The notes beneath the pieces are model-generated. The model was not told where the DNA came from and searched no databases. It saw only the letters and a list, made by a program, of their open reading frames with translations. Positions 8,710 to 16,346 of a stretch of DNA of 53,781 nucleotides are shown here, one piece after another (the first letter of the stretch is position 1; each line of letters starts with the position of its first letter). Both the position numbers and the translations under genes were made by a program. The DNA comes from an uncultured Propionibacteriaceae bacterium (GTDB lineage: Bacteria > Actinomycetota > Actinomycetes > Propionibacteriales > Propionibacteriaceae), in assembly GCA_936924635.1 (NCBI GenBank), contig CAKZHP010000114.1, positions 1 to 53,781 of the forward strand, in the 5' to 3' direction.

Positions 8710-9043
8710 GCGGGCTCCGTTCCTCGGTGCTCCGGAATCTAGTGCGCCGGTTGCCTGGTCCGGCTGGCTTGCCTCGTCTTGCCGGGCCTCTTGTGACGTT
8801 GGTTGAGCGAGGATCTCCTGAGCGTGCGAAGCGGATCGGAGTCGGTACCCGGCGTGGCGAGCGGAGCGAGGCTGAGCCGGGAGCCGGGGGCTTAACTGGT
8901 CGCCCTGTCCTCGCTGGCGCGCGGTCAGTCGGGCTTCGACGCGGACGATCCTCGCGGGCTCGGTTCGTACCAGCGAGTGGTCGATCGAGGGCAACCCATG
9001 GAAATCTGTGTGCCCACGACCGCGTACGGATTGGATGGTCTGC
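8710..9043. other. divergent intergenic region between LarA homologue and uxaC
   Basis: This 334-base gap has no convincing gene. It holds one copy of the dispersed hairpin repeat (8801-8844) and must contain the promoters for both flanking genes. I could not pick a clear -10 box for uxaC or a second copy of the palindrome seen near 6354. Confidence 0.5.
8801..8844 (+). repeat. dispersed hairpin repeat, copy A
   Basis: It begins GGTTGAGC and contains a stem GATCTCC / GCGGATC (one wobble, one mismatch) around a loop ending TGCGAA. Related copies are at 17190, 36838 and 36898. Confidence 0.55.
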
Positions 9044-10462
9044 ATGGCTGAGCTGACTCTGCACCCAGACAGGCTGTTCCCCGCTGACCCGTCGACGCGT
9101 GAGGTGACGCGCCAGCTGTACGACGCCGTCAAGGACCTGCCGATCATCTCCCCGCACGGCCACGTGCCGCCGCAGTGGATCGCCGACGACCTGCCGTGGA
9201 GCGACCCGACCAGCCTGCTGCTGAGCCCCGACCACTACGTGAACCGACTGCTGCACAGCCAGGGCGTGTCCCTGGGTGACCTGGGGGTGCCGCCGGCGCG
9301 TACGGACTTCACATCCGACCAGGCCCGCAACGCCTGGCGGCTGTTCTGCTCGCACTGGCCGGTGTTCCGGGGCACGCCGGTGCGGTTCTGGATGGAGTCG
9401 GTGCTCGCCGACGTGCTGGGCGTGACCGAGGTGCCGAGCGCCGAGACGGCCGACTCGATCTACGACCACATCTCGGCCACGATCGCCGACCCCGGCTTCC
9501 GGCCGCGGGCGCTGATGGACCGGTTCGACATCGCGTTCATGGCCACCACCGACGACCCCTGCGACGACCTGGCCTTCCACGAGAAGCTCGCCGACGACGC
9601 CTCGTTCACCCGTACGGTCGCGCCGACGTTCCGCCCCGACAAGTACCTGGAGCCCGCCCGGGCGGGGTGGACCGACCTGATCGCCCGGCTCGCGGAGGTG
9701 TCGGGCGAGGCCACCGACACCTGGGCCGGCTGGGTCGCGGCGATGGAGAACCGCCGCGCCTACTTCAAGGCCCACGGCGCCGTGTCCTCCGACCACGCCC
9801 ACCTGGACCTCGGCACCGAGCCGCTCGAGCCCGGGGAGGCGGAGCGCCTGTACGCCAAGGCGCGTACGGGTCAGATCACCGCGGCCGAGGGCGACGCTCT
9901 GCGCCGCACGATGATCTTCGAGATGGGCCGCATGGCGTCCGAGGACGGGCTCGTGATGACGATGCACCCGGCCGTCTTCCGCAACCACCACACGGCGACG
10001 TTCGAGAAGTACGGCGCCGACGTGGGCTGCGACATCCCGATCGCGGTCGAGGCCACCCGTGCCCTGCACCCGATGCTGGACGCCTTCGGCACGAACCCGG
10101 GCTTCAAGCTCGTCGTGTTCACCATCGACGAGACCATCTACAGCCGTGAGCTGGCGCCGCTGGCCGGGTTCTACCCGAGCATGCACGTCGGGGTGCCGTG
10201 GTGGTTCATCGACGCCCCCGACGCGATCCGCCGCTTCCGCAAGGCCGTCACCGAGACCGCCGGCTTCTCCAAGACGTCCGGCTTCATCGACGACACCCGC
10301 GCCTTCCTCTCGATCCCCGCCCGGCACGACATGTCGCGCCGACTCGACAGCATCCACCTGGCCGAGCTCGTGGTCGAGCACCGCCTGGGCCTCGACGACG
10401 CCCTGGAGGTCGCCCACGAGCTCGTCGCCGACCAGCCCCGAAAGGTCTTCAACCTTGTCTGA
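9044..10462 (+). CDS. uxaC: glucuronate (uronate) isomerase
   Basis: A 472-residue uronate isomerase of the amidohydrolase superfamily, close to the 470 residues of the E. coli enzyme; it converts D-glucuronate to D-fructuronate (or galacturonate to tagaturonate). The metal-binding HxH is His38 and His40 (IISPHGHVP), and the C-terminal VGVPWWF and GFIDDTRAF segments are typical of the family. The ATG at 9044 was preferred to the GTG at 9008 because family members begin with a segment like LTLHPDRLFP; the ribosome binding site is weak. Its stop overlaps the start of the next gene, so uxaC and uxuB are one operon. Confidence 0.93.
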   Translation: MAELTLHPDRLFPADPSTREVTRQLYDAVKDLPIISPHGHVPPQWIADDLPWSDPTSLLLSPDHYVNRLLHSQGVSLGDLGVPPARTDFTSDQARNAWRLFCSHWPVFRGTPVRFWMESVLADVLGVTEVPSAETADSIYDHISATIADPGFRPRALMDRFDIAFMATTDDPCDDLAFHEKLADDASFTRTVAPTFRPDKYLEPARAGWTDLIARLAEVSGEATDTWAGWVAAMENRRAYFKAHGAVSSDHAHLDLGTEPLEPGEAERLYAKARTGQITAAEGDALRRTMIFEMGRMASEDGLVMTMHPAVFRNHHTATFEKYGADVGCDIPIAVEATRALHPMLDAFGTNPGFKLVVFTIDETIYSRELAPLAGFYPSMHVGVPWWFIDAPDAIRRFRKAVTETAGFSKTSGFIDDTRAFLSIPARHDMSRRLDSIHLAELVVEHRLGLDDALEVAHELVADQPRKVFNLV

Positions 10463-11828
10463 GCGCACTCTGTCCCGCACCACCGACGGCCGCCCCAAGG
10501 GGCCGGTCAAGACCGTCCACCTGGGTCTCGGCAACTTCTTCCGGTCTCACTCCGCCTGGTACACCGAGCACTCCGGCGACGACTGGGGCATCGCTGCGTT
10601 CTCGGGGCGTACAGACACCCACGTCGCCGAGCTCAACAGCCAGGACTGCCTCTACACGCTGCTGGTGCAGGGCAAGGACCTCAACCACGAGGTCGTGTCC
10701 TCGATCGTCGCCGTCCACCCAGGCAACGACCTGCCTGCCTGGCGCGCGTACTTCGCCTCCCCAGAGCTCCAGATCGTCACCTCGACCATCACCGAGGCCG
10801 GCTACGTACGCAATAGCGACGGCGGCCTGGACACGGCGAACGCCGGCGTGGCCGACGACATCGCGGCGCTCAAGGACAACCCCGAGAGCGGGATGGTGAC
10901 CACGGCCCCCGGCAAGTTCGTCGCCGGTCTGCTGGCCCGCCGCGCCGCCGACGCCGGCCGCATCACGTTCGTGCCCTGCGACAACATCGTCGACTCCGGC
11001 AAGCTCGTGCAGCGCGTGGTCGAGGACATGATCAAGCACGTCGACAAGTCGCTGCAGAAGTGGGCCGACGACAACGTGACCTACGTGACCACGATGGTCG
11101 ACCGCATCACCCCGCGCCCCACCGACGCCGACATCGAGGCGATCGCGAAGCTCACCGGCACCCGCGACCTGGCGCCCGTCGTCACCGAGCCCTTCAGCGA
11201 GTGGGTGCTGATGGGCGAGTTCGCCGGCGAGCGACCGGCGTGGGAGCGGGCCGGCGCCCGCATCGTCGACGACATCGAGCCGTTCGAGCACCGCAAGCTC
11301 TGGCTCCTGAACGGGTCGCACTCGCTGATGGCGTACGCGGCTCCGCTGTTCGGCTGCACCACCGTGGGCGAGGCGATCGCGAACCCCACCATCCGCGGCT
11401 GGGTCGAGCAGTGGTGGGACGTCGCCGGGCCGCACCTGCCCCTGCCCGCCGAGGAGGTGGCTCACTACCGCGCCGCCCTGCTGGAGCGGTTCGAGAACCC
11501 CTCGATCAAGCACCTGCTCAGCCAGATCGCGGCCGACGGGTCGGTGAAGGTGCCGATCCGCTTCATCCCGGTGCTGAAGGAGGAGCAGGCCGACAAGAAG
11601 CTGCCGGAGGGTGCCACCCGCCCGATCGCCGCCTGGGTGCTGCACCTGCGCGGCCACGGTGGCGTGCCGCTCAACGACGCCAAGGCCGACGAGGTGAAGA
11701 AGCTCGTCGACGACACCGACGAGAGCACCGTGAGCAAGGTGTGCGCGTGGCTGGGGGTCGGCCACCAGGAGGTCGTCGACCAGGTGCTGCGGCAGATGAG
11801 CGAGATCCTGGAGGCGTCGCGCAGGTGA
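10455..11828 (+). CDS. uxuB: fructuronate reductase-like long-chain dehydrogenase
   Basis: A 457-residue polyol-specific long-chain dehydrogenase. The N-terminal nucleotide fold carries HLGLGNFFRSHSAWYT (residues 22-37), and the catalytic set Lys281, Asn286 and His289 lies in KLWLLNGSHS. With uxaC directly upstream, NADH-dependent reduction of fructuronate to D-mannonate is the likely reaction; mannitol 2-dehydrogenase or tagaturonate reductase cannot be excluded by eye. No ATG or GTG fits the N-terminus; a TTG at 10455, with AAAGG about 10 bases before it and overlapping the uxaC stop by 8 bases, is the best start. No mannonate dehydratase (uxuA) follows. Confidence 0.87.
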   Translation: MSERTLSRTTDGRPKGPVKTVHLGLGNFFRSHSAWYTEHSGDDWGIAAFSGRTDTHVAELNSQDCLYTLLVQGKDLNHEVVSSIVAVHPGNDLPAWRAYFASPELQIVTSTITEAGYVRNSDGGLDTANAGVADDIAALKDNPESGMVTTAPGKFVAGLLARRAADAGRITFVPCDNIVDSGKLVQRVVEDMIKHVDKSLQKWADDNVTYVTTMVDRITPRPTDADIEAIAKLTGTRDLAPVVTEPFSEWVLMGEFAGERPAWERAGARIVDDIEPFEHRKLWLLNGSHSLMAYAAPLFGCTTVGEAIANPTIRGWVEQWWDVAGPHLPLPAEEVAHYRAALLERFENPSIKHLLSQIAADGSVKVPIRFIPVLKEEQADKKLPEGATRPIAAWVLHLRGHGGVPLNDAKADEVKKLVDDTDESTVSKVCAWLGVGHQEVVDQVLRQMSEILEASRR

Positions 11829-11927
11829 GGGAATAGGGCCCACCGGGGGCGGGTTGTCGCGAGCGACGGCCGCTGCGGTTCCCGAGGACCCGTTCCGCCG
11901 CGCGGCGACGACCAACCGGAGGCAGAG

Positions 11928-12356
11928 ATGGCGACGAACAGCACCGCACGTACGCACTGGGAGGGCTCCCTCTCCGAGGGCAAGGGCACGACCGAGCTGG
12001 TCACCTCGGGGGCGGCGACCTTCGACGTGGCCTGGGCCAACCGTGCCGAGGCCGGCAAGGGCGGCACCAACCCGGAGGAGCTCATCGCCGCGTCGCTGGC
12101 GACCTGCTACTCCATGGCCCTGTCGCACGCGCTGAGCGGCAACAACACCCCGCCGCAGAGCCTGGAGACGACCGTCGACGTGGCGTTCGTGCCGGGCACC
12201 GGCATCACGGGCGCGACGATCCAGGTGACCGGCTCCGTGCCCGGCCTGGACGAGGCCCAGTTCACCAAGTTCGCCGAGGACACGAAGCAGAACTGCCCCG
12301 TCTCCAAGGCGCTCTCCGGCGTCGAGAAGGAGCTCAAGGTCACCTTCAACGGCTGA
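11928..12356 (+). CDS. OsmC/Ohr-family peroxiredoxin
   Basis: A 142-residue OsmC-type thiol peroxidase that reduces organic hydroperoxides. The two redox cysteines are Cys60 (LATCYSMAL) and Cys123 (NCPVSKAL), with the conserved Glu51 ahead of the first. The spacing and the VSGTI-like C-terminus favour the OsmC subgroup rather than Ohr. The ATG is preceded by GGAGG. It stands alone, ended by a hairpin, and its last 11 bases overlap the tail of a truncated gene on the other strand. Confidence 0.93.
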   Translation: MATNSTARTHWEGSLSEGKGTTELVTSGAATFDVAWANRAEAGKGGTNPEELIAASLATCYSMALSHALSGNNTPPQSLETTVDVAFVPGTGITGATIQVTGSVPGLDEAQFTKFAEDTKQNCPVSKALSGVEKELKVTFNG

Positions 12357-12702
12357 CCGTTCGACCTCGCACAGCGCCCGCAGCTTCCGCTGCGGGCGCC
12401 GCCGAGGTCTGGATGCCGACGTCCTTGGCGCGGTGGCTCCAGCCGACCCACCGCTCGACGACCTCACCGAGCGTTGCCGGGTCGAGCAGGCTGCGCCGCT
12501 CGGCGAGCGCCTGCAGCAGCGGGATGGCCATGCTGGTGTCGTCGGTCCACTCGCCCAGCCCCCACAGGGAGCTGGCCTTCCAGACGATGGGCTGGTCGTC
12601 CGGCACGGACGCCTTGAACTCGTACGGTGCCCCCAGCGCGTTCCCGCACGCCGACCCGACCACCGAGCCGATCGCGCGGTCCATCACCTGACTGCTTCGC
12701 AT
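12346..12702 (-). pseudogene. truncated ADP-ribosylglycohydrolase (DraG-like)
   Basis: The frame from ATG 12702 encodes 118 residues. The first 106 match the N-terminal third of ADP-ribosylglycohydrolases: GSVVGSACGNALGAPYE at residues 12-28 and the metal-binding motif WTDDTSMA at residues 52-59. Full-length family members are about 300 residues and need a second Asp-rich motif near the C-terminus, which is absent. The frame runs into the osmC terminator hairpin, which supplies the odd last residues. It is most likely a deletion remnant; a stand-alone small protein is possible but cannot be catalytic in the usual way. Confidence 0.75.
12374..12399. terminator. osmC terminator hairpin
   Basis: An 11-bp perfect stem (12374-12384 with 12389-12399) and a TTCC loop, starting 18 bases after the osmC stop. 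It lies inside the 3' end of the truncated ADP-ribosylglycohydrolase frame. Confidence 0.8.
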
Positions 12703-12711
12703 GACCCGACT

Positions 12712-12755
12712 GAACACATGTTCTGTCGTGACAGAAGCGACATCTCGCTTCTGTC
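12712..12755. promoter_or_regulatory. compound palindromic operator, SOS-box-like core
   Basis: Three overlapping palindromes lie between the truncated glycohydrolase gene and pyrB: GAAC-N4-GTTC at 12712-12723 (the core of actinobacterial LexA boxes), TTCTGTC-GT-GACAGAA at 12721-12736, and a perfect 10-bp repeat with a CATC loop at 12731-12754. Which regulator binds is unknown. Confidence 0.6.
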
Positions 12756-12869
12756 TGGTAGATCCCTTGTCGAGTGGGGCGGGAGGCCCAGCGGCCCCCC
12801 GGCGCGTTTCCGGATGCCGCGGCGGCCTACGATGCGTACGAGCCCCCCGCACCCGAGCAGAGGATGCCC

Positions 12870-13910
12870 ATGAGCACCACGTCGCCATTGCCTCCGTTCG
12901 GTCAGGGCCGGCACCTGCTGTCGGTACGTCAGCTCGACCGGCCCCGGCTCGACGCGCTGCTCGATCTCGCCGACACCGTCGAGCCGGTCGCGCGCCGCGA
13001 GGACGTGTGCACCGTGCTCGACGGAGCGGTCCTGGGGTCGCTGTTCTTCGAGCCCAGCACCCGGACACGGCTCAGCTTCGAGTCGGCGTTCCTCCGCCTC
13101 GGCGGCGAGGTGACCACGACCACGGGCTTCACGTTCTCCTCCATGGCCAAGGGCGAGTCGATCGCCGACACCTCGCGGGTGGTCTCCGGCTACTCCGACG
13201 TGCTCGTGGTCCGGCACCCCGACGAGGGGTCGGTGGCCGAGTTCGCCGCGGCCTCGGTGGTGCCGGTGATCAACGCCGGCGACGGCGCGGGGGAGCACCC
13301 CTCGCAGGCACTGCTCGACGCGTACACGCTGCGCAGCGAGCTCGGCGCCCGGGGCCGCACCATCGACGGCGCGACCATCGCGGTGGTCGGCGACCTGCGG
13401 TACGGCCGCACGGTCCACTCCCTGATCACCCTGCTCGCGATCTTCGACTCCCTCACGTTTCGGGTCTCGTCTCCGCCCGGCCTGGAGCTGCCGGCCGGCA
13501 TCGCCGCGTACGCCCAGGAGCGCGGCCACCGCGTGCTCGTCTGCGACACCGTGGTCGAGGCCGTACGTGGGGCTGACGTCGTGTACGCCACCCGCGTGCA
13601 GCGTGAGCGCATCACCGAGGAGCTTCCCACCGCACTGACCGGCAGCCTCCTCGACAAGTCGATGCTGGAGGAGGCGGGCGCCACGGGCATCGTCATCATG
13701 CACCCGCTGCCTCGGGACTCGCGCCACGACTCGTACGACCTCTCGACCACCGTCGACGACCTGCCGGGGCTGGCGATCTTCCGGCAGACCGACAACGGCA
13801 TCCCGGTCCGGATGGCGATCTTTCTGACCACGCTCGGCTGCTCCGCCGACGCCGTCCGCGCGACCACCAGGAAGGGCGCCTGGGACGCCCGCCTCCGCCC
13901 GGAGGAGTGA
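12870..13910 (+). CDS. pyrB: aspartate carbamoyltransferase
   Basis: A 346-residue carbamoyltransferase catalysing carbamoyl phosphate plus aspartate to carbamoylaspartate, the first committed step of pyrimidine synthesis. The carbamoyl-phosphate loop is STRTR at residues 63-67, followed by the mobile-loop Lys94, HPSQALLD at 143-150 (usually HPTQ), GDLRYGRTVHSL at 174-185 and HPLPR at 278-282. The GDLRYGRT and RVQRER motifs identify ATCase rather than ornithine carbamoyltransferase. Of two close ATGs, 12870 has AGAGG at the right distance. It is not in a pyr operon here, and the C-terminus is about 30 residues longer than usual. Operators upstream may regulate it. Confidence 0.88.
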   Translation: MSTTSPLPPFGQGRHLLSVRQLDRPRLDALLDLADTVEPVARREDVCTVLDGAVLGSLFFEPSTRTRLSFESAFLRLGGEVTTTTGFTFSSMAKGESIADTSRVVSGYSDVLVVRHPDEGSVAEFAAASVVPVINAGDGAGEHPSQALLDAYTLRSELGARGRTIDGATIAVVGDLRYGRTVHSLITLLAIFDSLTFRVSSPPGLELPAGIAAYAQERGHRVLVCDTVVEAVRGADVVYATRVQRERITEELPTALTGSLLDKSMLEEAGATGIVIMHPLPRDSRHDSYDLSTTVDDLPGLAIFRQTDNGIPVRMAIFLTTLGCSADAVRATTRKGAWDARLRPEE

Positions 13911-13948
13911 CCGCCGCACCGCGACGCCCGCCGGCCGCCCGGTGCCGG

Positions 13949-13961
13949 TAGGCTCCCGGGC
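13949..13961 (+). promoter_or_regulatory. leaderless promoter of the small membrane protein
   Basis: TAGGCT at 13949-13954 followed by 7 bases and the ATG at 13962. Confidence 0.45.
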
Positions 13962-14165
13962 ATGCATCCACTGCTTCCGTTGGAGATGCCGGGCTGGCCC
14001 CCGGTCGAGCACCCGACCCTGGCGATGATCCTCTTCGTCATCCTCGTGCTGCCCCTGGCGGCCGGGGCCGTGATCACCGTGATCGGGATGGCGCCGACCT
14101 GGCTGCGCGGCATGCACAAGACCGACGAGCGCAGCCTCGAGCTGGCTCAGGGCCGGGAGGGCTGA
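13962..14165 (+). CDS. small single-span membrane protein
   Basis: A 67-residue protein with a proline-rich N-terminus, one strong hydrophobic segment (about residues 20-43) and a charged C-terminal tail. I do not recognise a family. It has no clear ribosome binding site but a TAGGCT box 7 bases before the ATG. It ends one base before the GTG of the next gene, so the two are probably one transcript with galM. Confidence 0.7.
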   Translation: MHPLLPLEMPGWPPVEHPTLAMILFVILVLPLAAGAVITVIGMAPTWLRGMHKTDERSLELAQGREG

Positions 14166-14166
14166 C

Positions 14167-14769
14167 GTGACCGCGGTCGACATGTGGTTCGACCCGCTCT
14201 GCCCCTGGGCCTGGATGACCTCACGCTGGCTGCTGGAGGTCGAGAAGGTGCGCGACGCTCAGGTGACGTTCCGGGTCTTCAGCCTCGCCGTCCTCAACGA
14301 GGGCCGCGACCTGCCCCCGGACTACCGCAAGACGATGGACACCGAGGCCTGGATCGGAGCGCGCGCCTCGGCCGGTGTCGCCCAGCTGCACGACCAGGAG
14401 ACCGTGCGCGCGTTCTACACCGCGCTCGGCACCCGCTACCACCTGGGCAAGGAGCCCAAGACCGCCGACACCGTGCGGGCGGCGCTGGCCGAGGTGGGCG
14501 CCGACGAGTCGATCGCCGACCGCGCGCAGACCGACGAGTTCGACGAGGGGATGCGGGCCTCGCACGCCGAGGCCATCGACGCCGTCGGTGACGACGTGGG
14601 CACCCCGGTGATCCGGGTGAACGGCATGGCGCTGTTCGGCCCCGTGATCTCACCCGCCCCCAAGGGCGAAGAGGCCGGCGACCTGTTCGACGGGTTCGTG
14701 AAGGTGACAGCCTACCCCGGGTTCTTCGAGCTGAAGCGAACCCGCACGGTCGGCCCCATCCTCGACTGA
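14167..14769 (+). CDS. mycothiol-dependent reductase-like DsbA-fold protein
   Basis: A 200-residue DsbA-fold protein very like M. tuberculosis Rv2466c, a mycothiol-dependent reductase that also activates nitro-prodrugs. Shared features are FDPLCPWAWMTSRW near the N-terminus, the cis-Pro region VGTPVIRVNG near residues 140-150 and the C-terminal FFELKRTR. The active site here is Cys12-Pro-Trp-Ala15, where Rv2466c has CPWC, so the resolving cysteine is missing and the protein should work as a monothiol enzyme. The GTG start lies one base after the previous stop, and the stop overlaps the galM start. In Mycobacterium the homologue neighbours rpiB and nei, as here. Confidence 0.88.
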   Translation: MTAVDMWFDPLCPWAWMTSRWLLEVEKVRDAQVTFRVFSLAVLNEGRDLPPDYRKTMDTEAWIGARASAGVAQLHDQETVRAFYTALGTRYHLGKEPKTADTVRAALAEVGADESIADRAQTDEFDEGMRASHAEAIDAVGDDVGTPVIRVNGMALFGPVISPAPKGEEAGDLFDGFVKVTAYPGFFELKRTRTVGPILD

Positions 14770-15728
14770 TGGAGCGGCTGCGCATCAGCGCCGAGGGCAT
14801 CTCCGCCGAGGTGTGGACCCTCGGTGCGGCGCTGAACGCGCTGGAGGTCACTGGCCCGGACGGCCCGGTCTCGGTGGTCCTGGGGCACCCGAGCGAGGCC
14901 GACCGGCGGGCCAGCAAGGCCTGCCTGGGCGAGACCGTCGGCCCGTACGCGAACCGCATCGCCGAGGCCCGCTTCATCCTCGACGGCCGCACCCACCAGC
15001 TGGAGCGCAGCTTCCGCAGCCGGCACGCGCTCCACTCCGGCAGCGCCGGCTTCCACCGCCAGGATTGGGAGGTGCTGGAGCGGGGCGACGACCGCGTCCG
15101 GCTGGGGCTGACCTGGCGTGACACCACGGGCGAGCACCCAGGGCCGGTCCACGCGGAGATCATCTACACGGTGTCGCCGCGGGTGCTCGAGTACGAGATC
15201 GCGGTGACCAGCGAGGTCGCCACGGTGGTGAACGTGGTCGGGCACCCCTACGCCAACCTGGCCGGCTCCGGCGACGTGCTCGGCCACACGCTGCAGATCC
15301 CGGCGAGCGCGTACGTGCCGGTGGACGACGACGCGATCCCCACCCCTGAGGCGCCGGCGCCGGTGGCGGGCACGACGTACGACCTGCGGCAGCCCCGCGC
15401 CCTGCGTGACCTCACGGCCGACGGTCCGGGTCTCGACCACTGCTTCCTGCCCGACGGCGACGGGTTCCGCGACGTGGCCGTGCTGGCCGACCCGGCCTCG
15501 GGGCGCCGCCTCACCATCGCCACCGACCTGCCCGGCCTGCAGGTGTACATGGGCCAGGAGCTCGACGACTCAGTTGTCACGATGCAGGGCCCCGCGGTCC
15601 CGTACGCCGGTGTGGCTCTGGAGACCCAGCAGCTCCCCGACGCCCCCAACCGGCCGGACTTCCCCTCCACCGTGCTGCGGCCCGGTGAGGTCCGCCGCTC
15701 GCGGACCCGCTGGACCATCACCTCCTGA
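14769..15728 (+). CDS. galM: aldose 1-epimerase (mutarotase)
   Basis: A 319-residue galactose-mutarotase-fold protein that interconverts alpha and beta anomers of aldoses. The substrate-binding NRIAEARF (residues 60-67), the catalytic-region histidines in HALHSG, and a late GQELDDS with the base Glu are seen in family order. It overlaps the stop of the preceding reductase gene by one base. In Mycobacterium the reductase and rpiB genes are adjacent, so galM appears to have been inserted between them. Confidence 0.9.
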   Translation: MERLRISAEGISAEVWTLGAALNALEVTGPDGPVSVVLGHPSEADRRASKACLGETVGPYANRIAEARFILDGRTHQLERSFRSRHALHSGSAGFHRQDWEVLERGDDRVRLGLTWRDTTGEHPGPVHAEIIYTVSPRVLEYEIAVTSEVATVVNVVGHPYANLAGSGDVLGHTLQIPASAYVPVDDDAIPTPEAPAPVAGTTYDLRQPRALRDLTADGPGLDHCFLPDGDGFRDVAVLADPASGRRLTIATDLPGLQVYMGQELDDSVVTMQGPAVPYAGVALETQQLPDAPNRPDFPSTVLRPGEVRRSRTRWTITS

Positions 15729-15735
15729 GACGACA

Positions 15736-15761
15736 ACGTCCCGCAACGGGTGCGGGGACGT
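15736..15761 (+). terminator. hairpin between galM and rpiB
   Basis: A 10-bp stem (15736-15745 with 15751-15761, one bulged G) and an ACGGG loop, starting 8 bases after the galM stop. Confidence 0.55.
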
Positions 15762-15785
15762 GCGGGTGTCTGTGAGGATCGGACC

Positions 15786-16244
15786 ATGCGCGTACACATC
15801 TCCACCGACCACGCCGCCTTCGAGCTGAAGGAGTTCCTCGTCTCCGCCCTGACCGAGCGCGGGTACGAGGTCGTCGACCACGGCGCCACCAGCTACGACG
15901 CCGACGACGACTACCCCGACTTCATCATCCCGGGTGCCGAGGGGACGGTCGCCGACCCGGGCTCGCTCGGCATCGTGCTCGGCGGCTCCGGCAACGGGGA
16001 GGCGATGGCGGCCAACAAGGTGAAGGGCGTACGGGCCGCGCTGGCGTACGACCTGGACACCGCCACCCTCGGCCGGCAGCACAACGACGCCAACGTGGTC
16101 TCGCTCGGCGGTCGCAAGCACACCCAGGACGAGGCGCTGGAGATCGTGCTCGCGTTCCTGGAGACGCCGTTCTCGGGCGAGGCGCGCCACCAGCGCCGCA
16201 TCGACGCCATGTCGCGCTACGAGGAGACCGGCTCCCTGTCCTGA
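15786..16244 (+). CDS. rpiB: ribose-5-phosphate isomerase B
   Basis: A 152-residue RpiB, which interconverts ribose 5-phosphate and ribulose 5-phosphate. The GSGNGEAMAANK loop (residues 67-78) is the mycobacterial type: a Glu (Glu72) takes the place of the catalytic Cys found in E. coli RpiB. His9 and the GGRKHT segment, which bind the phosphate sugar, are present. The ATG at 15786 gives the usual N-terminus. It lies beside nei as in M. tuberculosis and complements Gnd, whose product is its substrate. Confidence 0.95.
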   Translation: MRVHISTDHAAFELKEFLVSALTERGYEVVDHGATSYDADDDYPDFIIPGAEGTVADPGSLGIVLGGSGNGEAMAANKVKGVRAALAYDLDTATLGRQHNDANVVSLGGRKHTQDEALEIVLAFLETPFSGEARHQRRIDAMSRYEETGSLS

Positions 16245-16346
16245 CCGGCGCTCAGCGGCCGTGACGGCCTGAGCGGTTCGGGTACGCGTACGCCCGAGGG
16301 GTAGCCTGCCGAGACGGCGCACCCGTGCCTGACGAGAGGAGTCCCC

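Noticed and set aside
7133..10534. An 1133-codon minus-strand frame across the LacI, LarA and uxaC genes
   Set aside because: It crosses three recognisable genes in other frames and its translation is Arg/Gly/Val-rich noise.
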